This document shows, piece after piece, positions 56,641-64,000 of a DNA stretch of 64,000 nt. Position 1 is the first letter of the stretch. The number at the start of each line of letters is the position of its first letter. Under the pieces are notes generated by a model that did not search any database, was not told the origin of the DNA, and saw only the letters and a program-made list of their open reading frames with translations. The DNA is taken from positions 1-64,000 of the forward strand of contig NW_020825475.1 in NCBI RefSeq assembly GCF_003286085.1, given 5' to 3'. A program made the translations under genes and the position numbers. This stretch comes from Drosophila persimilis (taxonomy: Eukaryota; Arthropoda; Insecta; Diptera; Drosophilidae).

Positions 56641-57110
56641 TTGTACCTCTGTTTTAATCCATTTTTCGATTTCTTCGTCCGTCGGTTCTGTTACTGAGTT
56701 TCTTGCGTTTTCCTCCTTTCTGTTTGGGTTTGGTTCCCCGTTTGGTTACCGTGGCTTCTCCACACGTTATTGATGTGCCTGCATCCTTTAAAAATTCCTT
56801 TCCTAGTATGGGGGTATCTGGGACCCCTGTCATGATTAGGAATGATTGGTTGGTCTCTTTTCCCCCTAGTTCTACCGTTAGTTGAATTCTCCGTGTTGTT
56901 CTCCGAGTGCTTCCATCCGCTAGCCGGATTAATCTGTTTTCCACTTCTTCGATACCATCCTCTTTTAGTTTTTCGGCCGTCTTTTCGTTTATCATGCATC
57001 TTGTTGCCCCTGTATCGATGATTACATCCATCAGTTGTGATCCGATCCTGGCCCGTCCTAAAAGCTGGTTCTTGTTAAATATTAGTTGTGTGTTGTCCCG
57101 CTCCGCTGGT
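56640..57110 (-). CDS. Osvaldo-like protease
   Basis: GRARIGSQLMDVIIDTGATR (active-site D-T-G-A), then LIRLADGSTRRTTRRIQLTV and IMTGVPDTPILGKEFLKDAG. It is in a different frame from both gag (overlap 57082-57340) and RT, so frameshifting during translation or mutations must be assumed. Confidence 0.8.
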
Positions 57111-58196
57111 TTTGGGCCACAGGAGGTTCGCGGGTTGTTCCTGCGCCCTGTGTGTTTTCCGTTTGTTTTCTGCAGCAGTCTATTGTGCGTACTCCTTGTT
57201 TGTTGCAGGTCCAGCAGTACAGTACGGGTTCCCTGTTGCATGTTCGGGCCTCGTGCCCATAGTTGCCACATCTTTGGCATTTCCTTTGTCGGTATTGGGC
57301 CCTTTGCCAAGCTGGCTGGTCGTTTTGTGGATAGTTCCATTGGCGCCCTGTAATTTTTGAGAGTCCGGCATCTGTCTCAATTTTTTCGAATTCCTCTGTG
57401 ATGATCATGAATTCTGACAGCGTTTGGAATTCTCTCCTCTTCACGTATAATTTAAGCGGCAGCCGGCAGTTCTGGTATATTATTTCCAGTTTTTTCTGCT
57501 CTGTGTAGGTTCCGAACCTCATTAACTTCCTTATTTCTTGGATATAGTCTCGAACTGGTTCTGTTTCCTCTTGTTTTCGCTCTGCCACTTGTTTTGCCAG
57601 CTCCTCTTGGTATCTGGGGGATATGAAGTTCTCTTTTAGTCCGACCTTTGCATCCTCCCATGATGTGATTGGCGCTGGTTTTGTGTGCCACCAGTCTAGT
57701 GCGCTTTCTTCGAGGATTATCGGCATTGCGAATACGAGGTGGTCCGGTTCTACCCCGTAGGTTTCTGCTAATTCCTCCATCCTGCTCAGGAATTCTAGCA
57801 GCCCTCCTTTTCCTGTAAAGATCAGGTCCCACTTGCGTATTTTTTCTATTATCGCTACTGATTCTGGCGATCCTTTCTTTATTTGTTTTGGAAATAGGGA
57901 TTTCTTCCTGCCTGTCCTGGTCTCCCCTTGGCTCTCTTCCATTGTTGGTTTTTGTGGTCCTCCTTTTGGTGACTGTTGCCTTGGGCTCTTGGTTCTCGGG
58001 CTTTTTCCTCGTGTTTGGGTATTTGCTAGTTGTTCTAGCCTCTCTCGCATATGTATTGGGAGGTCTGTTCTCTCTGAAAATTGTAGTAGTTGTTTCTTTT
58101 GGGTTTCTAGTCCCTACAGTTTCTCCAATCCGAATTCTTCGCAATAGTTTTGCAACTCCAGTTTCGTTGCTTGGTTTATCCATTGTTTTGCCATCT
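57082..58196 (-). pseudogene. Osvaldo-like gag
   Basis: ATG at 58196-58194 (MAKQWINQATKLELQNYCEE), one TAG near 58118, then an open frame. Basic linker (GKSPRTKSPRQQSPKGGPQK), capsid part with SALDWWHTKPAPITSWEDAK and ISPRYQEELAKQVAERKQEE, and a zinc knuckle CQRCGNYGHEARTC at about 57255 followed by CWTCNKQG. The arrangement is that of a Ty3/gypsy gag. Confidence 0.85.
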
Positions 58197-58227
58197 TGAC
58201 TTTGAGATTATGTTTCTTATGCTACCA

Positions 58228-58246
58228 CAACCTGCTCGGGCGCCAC
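58228..58246 (-). other. Primer-binding site of the Osvaldo-like element
   Basis: Minus strand GTGGCGCCCGAGCAGGTTG, directly after the LTR end GTCACA. Similar to lysine-tRNA primer sites. Confidence 0.7.
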
Positions 58247-59586
58247 TGTGACGACGCTTCGGCCGGGGTATGCTCGTCGCGCCGGGTTCCACAGAAATTT
58301 GTTTGATCTCTGGGTGTGGTAGCTGAAAGAGAGTCTCGTGGTTCAAGAATAAGGCAGGCTGGGATCGGTAATAAAAGAGATAGAGTTAGATTTATTGTGC
58401 TTAATGGTACAAAGTTTAGTAGTTGCGCGGGTGTTTTTTGCGGCGGGCTCGTCCTTCGGGGTCGTCCTTCGGTTGGGCCGCACGTGGCGGATGGTTGCGT
58501 GCGGGGCCGGGGAGTCGTCTGGCCGGATCGACGGAGGTCGTCTGTGCTTCGCGGGGAAGGGTGTTGCGGAGGGTTACTGCGCTCCGAGGAGTGATTCTGT
58601 GGAGGAGGGTTAATGCGCTCCGAGAAGAATTAAAGGTTGCGGAGGGTTAATGCGCTCCGAGGGGGGGGGGTAATGTTGCGGAGGACGAATGCGCTCCGAG
58701 GCGAATTAAATGTTGCGGAGGGTTAATGCGCTCCGAGGAGAAGTAAATGTTGCGGAGGGTGAATGCGCTCCGAGGAGAATTAATGTTGCGGAGGGTTAAT
58801 GCGCTCCGAGGAGAATTTCTGTTGCGGAGGGTTAATGCGCTCCGAGAAGAAGTAAATGTTGCGGAGGGTGAATGCGCTCCGAGGAGAATTAATGTTGCGG
58901 AGGGTTAATGCGCTCCGAGGAGAAGTAAATGTTGCGGAGGGTGAATGCGCTCCGAGGACAATTAATGTTGCGGAGGGTTAATGCGCTCCGAGGAGAAGAA
59001 ATGTTGCGGAGGGTTAATGCGCTCCGAGGAGAAGTAAATGTTGCGGAGGGTGAATGCGCTCCGAGGAGAAGAAGGGAGGCGGAGGTTTAATGCACTCCGA
59101 GGAGGATGGGAGGATCGCTGGGTCTGCTGGTGGCTGCTGCTGATGCTTACCTCTCCACTGGCCGGAGCCGAACTGATGCTGATCGCTCTGGCGGAGCTCC
59201 TTTTATTCCCAAAACGCGGCTGATCTTACGGTCTGTCCCTAGCGCGTTGTGCTGCGTGGCCCTAACGCGTTTGCACGGGCCGGCTGATAGTGTGCCCGTT
59301 GGCGCGTGGGTTATGGCCACACTTGGTCCGGTCAGCTGGGGGTGTGCCCGTGGCTGGCTGTGCTACGGGCCCATTGGTGGGGCTCAGCTGTGGTTTCTTT
59401 GTTTGTATTGTTTGTTTATTTATATTTCTTTTATTCTGTGGCAGGTCTTCATGTATTGTCGCTTATGTTCTACTTATCCTACTAATACTTATTTTCTAAT
59501 CTTCATGGCTTGTCTTGGTGATTCTATTGAGGTTGGTTTGGTGTTTGTGGCGCCGGCGCTTGGTTTTCCTGGCGCTGGGCGTCACA
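58247..59586 (-). mobile_element. 5' LTR of the Osvaldo-like element
   Basis: 1340 bp. Outside the minisatellite it differs from the 3' LTR at only a few positions (e.g. GCGTGGCCC/GCGGGGCCC, GGTTTCTTTG/GGTTTGTTTG). Confidence 0.9.
58561..59103 (+). repeat. LTR minisatellite, about 15 units
   Basis: Same 36-37-bp unit as 51906-52890. Both arrays share their first several and last few units; the middle differs. Confidence 0.95.
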
Positions 59587-59590
59587 TCTT

Positions 59591-59789
59591 TTTACATAAT
59601 CTATACGTCTTTACGTCTATAATAATTGCAAAATGCAATAAATCGTCTAGCGCTGTCCGCATCATGTGGGACTGGATAGTTTTTGATGACGTCATATTTC
59701 TTGTCATCTGGCAAGATTCCTTTATCTATGCATTTATGACCAAGAAAGGTCACTTCATGCATAAAAAATGAACATTTTTGTGTATGTAA
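59591..59789 (-). pseudogene. mdg1/412-like reverse transcriptase, distal piece
   Basis: CSFFMHEVTFLGHKCIDKGI, LPDDKKYDVIKNYPVPHDAD and ARRFIAFCNYYRR: the thumb/connection of RT. The left edge is the TCTT duplication of the Osvaldo-like element, the right edge the DINE-1 insertion. Confidence 0.85.
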
Positions 59790-60922
59790 TTATACCCGAT
59801 ACTCAAAATGAGTATTGGGGTATATTAGATTTGTGGTAAAAGTGGATGTGTGTAACGTCCAGAAGGAATCGTTTCCGACCCCATAAAGTATATATATTCT
59901 TGATCAGCATCAATAGCCGAGTCGATTGAGCCATGTCTGTCTGTCCGTCTGTCCGTCTGTCCGTCCGTCCGTCTGTCCGTCTGTCCGTCTGTCCGTCCCC
60001 TTCAGCGCCTAATGCTCAAAGACTATAAGAGCTAGAGCAACGATGTTTTGGATCCAGACTTCTGTGATATGTCACTGCTCCAAAAATATTTCAAAACTTT
60101 GCCCCGCCCACTTCCGCCCCCACAAAGGGCGAAAATCTGTGGCATCCACAATTTTAAAGATACAAGAAAACAAAAAACGCAGAATCGTAGAGAATGACCA
60201 TATCTTTTAGACTGCAGAATCTGAATTGGATCGTATTATTATTATAGCCAGCATCACGAAAACAATTTAATTTTTTCTCGCCCTGTCTCTCTCTAACACA
60301 CACGTAGCATAGGCGGCTTTGCTTAGAGTAAAACATTAGCGCCTAGATCTCAGAGACTATAAAAGCTAGAGCAACCAAATTTGGTATCCACACTCCTAAT
60401 ATATCGGACCGAGACGAGTTTGTTTCAAAATTTCGCCACACCCCCTTCCGCCCCCGCAAAGGATGCAAATCTGGGGATATTCACAAATCTCAGAGAGTAT
60501 TAAGGCTAGAGTAACCAAATTTAGTGTCCGTACTCCTGTTAGATCTCACTATAAAAAGTATATCTCAAAATTTCGCCCCACCCCCTTCCGCCCACACAAA
60601 GGACGAAAATCTGTTGCATCCACAATATTGCAGATTCGAGAAAACTAAAAACGCAGAATCATAGATAATGACCATATCTATCAGGTTGCTGAATCTGGAT
60701 CAGATCAGATCATTTTTATAGCCAAAAGGAACAAATCAATTTGCAGTGGCTACGCAGCGCCCGACGTCACGCTCAGACTGATTTTCTGTCTCTCTCGCAC
60801 GCACTCTTTGTCGTGTCGTTTAATATTAGCGGCGCTGCCGGAGGGGAGCCATACTGACTTAGTATCGGGTATAACTGTAGAGTTGCGCTGTCCGCAGCAA
60901 CTCAGAACGTCCCCCCTCGTTT
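59790..60922 (+). mobile_element. DINE-1/Helentron-like element inside mdg1-like RT
   Basis: Full-length copy. Flanks (GTATGTAA / TTAGGTTGTG) rejoin within the RT sequence HNLxLHxxKCSFF, so the insertion point lies between T residues with no duplication. The 3' part has GGCGCTGCCGGAGGGGAG with small changes. Confidence 0.9.
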
Positions 60923-61440
60923 TAGGTTGTGTTTCCTACATATCTCAAAAATATCTGTTAAGTTTTTAAGCATATGTTTTTCGGAACAACCCATGACTAT
61001 TAGATCGTCCATGTACAGGAAGGCTTGCGAAGCTTCAAGTCCAGAGAATGCCAGCCATTGCTCGTTGAAAAAGACGTTATATTTCGCGAACTTTCTTCTA
61101 GTTCGATTTGATGAAAACCTGACATTAAGTCAAGGCATGAGAAATACTTTGCTCTACCTAGTTGATCCAAAATGTCATCAATTCTAGGTAGTGGAAATTT
61201 GTCGGCCAGGAGTTTTTTGTTTATTTGACGATAGTCAACTACTAATCGCCATTTCTTTTGTTCTGAACCCGGAAGAGCTTTCTTTAGGACAAGTAGAAGT
61301 GGGCTGTTGTATTCTGATACGGATGGTTCGACAATATTGTCGTTGATTAATTTTCCTACTTGTTTTTTAATTTCGTCAACTTGGCTATGCGGGCTTCGAT
61401 AGTTCTTTATATATATATCCCTCAATCTCAATTTCTGTTT
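60923..61440 (-). pseudogene. mdg1/412-like reverse transcriptase, proximal piece
   Basis: IYIKNYRSPHSQVDEIKKQV, NDNIVEPSVSEYNSPLLLVL, WRLVVDYRQINKKLLADKFP and YFSCLDLMSGFHQIEL. A deletion and frame break near 61090 removes the FGLxxAPxxFQ region, then AFLYMDDLIVMGCSEKHM (catalytic YMDD) follows to the DINE-1 edge. Confidence 0.85.
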
Positions 61441-62192
61441 ATAAAAATTATTATATTATTATATACGTCACTAAAATTGGTGCATAGTTTAGTTAATTGC
61501 TTCTTGAATTGTACTGGGAAATGTTTGCATAATTCAGCTATGACAGTTTTTTCTCGGATTTTTTGAGTTGTTTGAATTACCTTGTAATTCGAAAGTGATT
61601 CATATTGTATGTTATTTATATGTACTAATTGGTTGGTACTGGTTGTATTCAGCAATCGGACAAATGTATTATTTTTTGAAGTTATTGTATTTGCTATATA
61701 AATACCAGGTTGAATTTCCTGGTTTGGGAGTAATATGGTTTCTATATCGGACGTTAATTCTATTTTTCTGACAACTTGTGATCTTGCTGGTAGGAGAATT
61801 GTATTGTTACCAGAACTGTATGTTATTGGAACATACATTTTAATTTTTATATTATTTGGTCGTATTATTAACCAATCCTCTGCAGGTTTTAAGTCTATTA
61901 GGCAGTTTAATTCTTTTATGAAATCAATGCCTATTATTCCATCACACGGAATTGCAAAATTCTGATTAACTAAATGGAAATTGTGTGGAATTATGTACTT
62001 ATCTGTCTGTAGCTCTATTAGGGCAAGGCCTTGGGATGTTATTATACCTTCCCCTATTCCTTGAATATCTATTTTATTTTTTTTTTGAATGTCGTTAAAG
62101 ACATCTGAATTTTCTTTTAATAGTGATATATTGGCACCTGTATCTATAAGGAATGTAAGTTGTTTTCCTGTTTTATAATTGAGGAATGCCAC
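61428..62192 (-). CDS. mdg1/412-like protease region
   Basis: Open frame of 254 codons: FLIDTGANISLLKENSDVF (active-site D-T-G-A) at about 62120-62160, GEGIITSQGLALIEL, NFAIPCDGIIGIDFIKELNC, then a connector that leads to RT at its C-terminus (PVQFKKQLTKLCTNFSDVY). Start not defined; translation probably continues from gag by frameshift. Confidence 0.8.
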   Translation of the reverse strand: MAFLNYKTGKQLTFLIDTGANISLLKENSDVFNDIQKKNKIDIQGIGEGIITSQGLALIELQTDKYIIPHNFHLVNQNFAIPCDGIIGIDFIKELNCLIDLKPAEDWLIIRPNNIKIKMYVPITYSSGNNTILLPARSQVVRKIELTSDIETILLPNQEIQPGIYIANTITSKNNTFVRLLNTTSTNQLVHINNIQYESLSNYKVIQTTQKIREKTVIAELCKHFPVQFKKQLTKLCTNFSDVYNNIIIFINRN

Positions 62193-62236
62193 GAATATAT
62201 TGAGATTGAGGTTGATTGTGTGAACCGCTGGATTTT

Positions 62237-63176
62237 TTAATTTAGTGTATCTAAAGGATCTTGGGAGTTTCCCGAAGCTGTCTGGGTAACACGAACATTG
62301 TTCTGTCGTGTGTTTCCATTGCTATTGTATCTTTGGTTGTTATAGGTTCCACCGTTATTACGGTTATTTCCCCTATAGCCAACACGACCTCTATTGTTAT
62401 TATAACTATTGTTGTTGTAAATATGGTTGTGGTTGTAACCACGACCATTTCCTCCACCACGATAGTTACCTCGAAAGTTACTACCGCGGTAGACTTGTCC
62501 TTGTCTGGTGTACAATATTGAACTTGCACTACCAGTCATCTCTGTACTACACTGTATATATTTTGTTACGGCATCATCTGTTTTGCCTTTTTGGCATACT
62601 TTTGCCATTTTAGCCTTTATAACATCTGATGACTCTACGACAATAGTGTCTTGCAATTTCTTTATTATTGCGTTAATGGTGGTTTCATCTTGTATTTTAT
62701 ACAATGTAGTTCCTATTACTTTTGATTTAATTACGTCTATAGCTAAATTTTCGTATGGTCCTTTCGTTAGATTGACCAATTTGACTGCCGTAATGAATCT
62801 TTGTAAATGGAGTTTTTGTCCATTAAATTCCGGAATGGCGTGCGAAATATCTTTGATATATGCCCGTAGGGCAATTGTTTCGTCTGCCATTGTGGTTGGT
62901 TCTTGCCCAACCACGCTGTTTGCTGAACTAGTCGACGGTTTGTCGTCGTTTACCGGATGGTTCGATCTATTTGATCGAGAATCGTCTTCCGATATGATGA
63001 TAATATTTTTTACATTCGGGGGCCTGGGACTTATTGGCCTTGTTTTGAAGGTTTGGTATGTGCATGTCTAGATTGAGTTTTTCTCTAACGAATACTAATC
63101 GTTCCCTTAGACGTTTGAAAACGTCTGTAGCTTGAAACCAATGTATATCAGTAAGTCTTTGTTTGTTCTCTAGAAA
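62237..63176 (-). pseudogene. mdg1/412-like gag
   Basis: The N-terminal portion 63176-62967 (LTDIHWFQATDVFKRLRERL) is in another frame. The main frame 62914-62237 has YIKDISHAIPEFNGQKLHLQ, AKMAKVCQKGKTDDAVTKYI and an RGG/Asn-rich tail (GNYRGGGNGRGYNHNH). The tail replaces zinc knuckles, as expected for 412/mdg1 gag, and likely binds RNA. Cut upstream by the partial DINE-1. Confidence 0.75.
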
Positions 63177-63535
63177 ATCAAAATTTCGCCCCACCCCCTT
63201 CCGCCCCCACAAAGGACGAAAATCTGTTGCATCCACAATATTACACATTCGAGAAAACTAAAAACGCAGAATCATAGAGAACGACCATATCTATCAGATT
63301 GCTGAATCTGGATCAGATCAGATCATTTTTATAGCCAAAAGGAACAAATCAATTTGCACTGGCTACGCAGCGTCCGACGTCACGCTCAGACTGATTTTCT
63401 GTCTTTCTCGCACGCACTCTTTGTCGTGTCGTTTAATATTAGCGGCGTCTGCCGGAGGAGAGCCATACTGACTTAGTATCGGGTATAACTGTAGAGTTGC
63501 GGTGTCCGCAGCAACTCACAACGTTCCCCCTCGTT
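63177..63535 (+). mobile_element. DINE-1/Helentron-like element, 3' part only
   Basis: Begins at AAATTTCGCCCCACCCCC within the last internal unit and runs to the 3' hairpin and CCCTCGTTT. The 5' two-thirds are missing. Confidence 0.9.
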
Positions 63536-63711
63536 TCATTACTCTGTCTGCTGCTGAAACGCGGTGGCTAGAGTTGCTTGTTTTGCTCAAAAAAAACGTA
63601 GATAGGGAGATCATTAGCGAAGAAGAAGCAATGAATCTACCCTACACCAAAAAGAAGCGACTTATCAGGGCAGATCCAGTTACTTGTGCTAGGTATTTCG
63701 ATTATAGGTCT
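63536..63711 (+). pseudogene. Helitron/Helentron Rep fragment
   Basis: Plus-strand frame: FITLSAAETRWLELLVLL, KKNVDREIISEEEAMNLPY, RADPVTCARYFDYR. This is the start of the Helitron-like N-terminal domain that precedes the HUH replication-initiator motif in rolling-circle Helitron transposases; the pattern TLSAAExxW ... DPVTCxRYFDxR is typical. The two-His motif and the helicase are not present. It directly follows a DINE-1 3' end, on the same strand, and is cut by BEL sequence on the right. Confidence 0.7.
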
Positions 63712-64000
63712 ATTATAGGTATATTATAGATCTCTTCGGTTGGATTGTTTCTCCAGACTATCATCTGATGGAATTGATCCTCCGGATTCACCCACACTTG
63801 CCGGTACATCTTTTCTATGTCCGCTGTGAATACGTACTTATGAATTCGAAATCGTAGCAGAATGGACATAAGTTCGCTTTGAACGGTGGGTCCAGCCTGC
63901 AGAATGTCGTTCAAAGATTTCCCGCTTGTTGATTTGCATGATGCATCGAACACTACCCGAAGCTTTGTGGTGGTGCTTTCAGGTTTGAGTACACAATGAT
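63712..64000 (-). pseudogene. BEL/Pao reverse transcriptase fragment, runs off the window
   Basis: Minus strand: LRVVFDASCKSTSGKSLNDI, LQAGPTVQSELMSILLRFRI, VFTADIEKMYRQVWV and EDQFHQMIVWRNNPTEEI. Classic BEL/Pao RT fingers/palm. The beginning lies beyond 64000. The frame is intact over the visible part. Confidence 0.85.

Larger units (their letters stand above)
51600..59586 (-). mobile_element. Osvaldo/Ulysses-like LTR retrotransposon, target duplication TCTT
   Basis: Flanked by TCTT (51596-51599, 59587-59590). LTRs of 1773 bp (51600-53372) and 1340 bp (58247-59586) start TGTGACGACGCTTCGG and end GGGCGTCACA. PBS GTGGCGCCCGAGCAGG resembles the tRNA-Lys type used by Osvaldo and Ulysses. Gag, protease, RT, RNase H and integrase on the minus strand are followed by an extra small frame and the tract AAAGGAGGGGGGAG. 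LTRs outside the minisatellite are almost identical, so the insertion is recent. Long LTRs and RT type suggest the Osvaldo/Ulysses clade. Confidence 0.85.
33210..63176 (-). mobile_element. mdg1/412-like LTR retrotransposon, split by nested elements, 5' LTR missing
   Basis: Minus-strand element recovered in pieces: gag 62914-62237 and upstream, protease 62192-61428, RT 61440-60923 and 59789-59591, RNase H and integrase 51599-49860, 3' non-coding part 33822-33720 and 3' LTR 33719-33210. Interruptions are DINE-1 (59790-60922), the Osvaldo-like element (51600-59586) and the 17.6-like element (33823-49546). Removing them gives about 5.1 kb in the correct order. RT motifs (IYIKNYRSPHSQVDEIKKQV) and the LTR start TGTAGTATG after GGAGGGAGA are those I recall for 412/mdg1. 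Confidence 0.85.

Overview
This window looks like transposon-packed heterochromatin from a Drosophila species. An obscura-group fly (D. pseudoobscura / D. persimilis / D. miranda) is my best guess. The reasons are ten copies of a ~1.1 kb DINE-1/Helentron-like repeat, which resembles as I remember them the abundant obscura-group ISX/ISY-type elements, plus Drosophila LTR families (BEL/Pao, 17.6/297-like, mdg1/412-like, Osvaldo/Ulysses-like) and a hAT transposase. A sex-chromosome (Y or neo-Y) origin is plausible but inferred. I see no intact single-copy host gene, no tRNA or rRNA gene and no CRISPR array.

Left part (1-6.7 kb): a three-exon hAT transposase cut by the window edge, then a four-unit head-to-tail DINE-1 array (1946-6322). 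The array sits inside a degenerate TAF5-like gene copy whose two halves flank it (1876-1945 and 6323-6690, minus strand). A divergent proteasome-alpha-like fragment (6740-7062) follows, then a degenerate Osvaldo-like LTR carrying a 36-bp minisatellite.

Middle part (7.8-30.5 kb): broken BEL/Pao retroelements, all minus strand (7843-12974, 14169-19838, ~22.8-25.0 kb, 27632-30494), alternate with repeated pieces of one host-derived module. In the fullest copies the module reads: TAF5-like exon (+), Lys/Arg/Cys-rich protamine-like exon (-), unidentified exon (+); in two copies a proteasome-alpha-like exon diverges from the TAF5-like gene. All copies are decayed by different deletions and frameshifts. 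TAF5 paralogues, protamines and proteasome-alpha paralogues all have testis-specific versions in flies, so an amplified, decaying testis-gene module is the most interesting reading of this region.

Right part (30.5-64 kb): about 2.7 kb of unassigned sequence, including non-coding stretches and one DINE-1 copy, then a deep nest of retroelements. An mdg1/412-like element (33210-63176, minus) contains a 17.6/297-like errantivirus-type element (33823-49546, ATAT target duplication) and an Osvaldo/Ulysses-like element (51600-59586, TCTT duplication). The 17.6-like element itself contains a roo-like BEL element in plus orientation (38535-45041, GCAAT duplication, 408-bp LTRs differing at two sites). 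DINE-1 copies lie in the env region, the leader and the reverse transcriptase of these elements. The window ends with a truncated DINE-1, a fragment of a Helitron Rep protein and part of another BEL pol gene.

The pol genes each carry protease, reverse transcriptase, RNase H and integrase modules that would act together in a virus-like particle, but every one has stops, frameshifts or deletions. Boundaries are read by eye; where a run of T or a decayed edge makes them uncertain, this is said in the entry.
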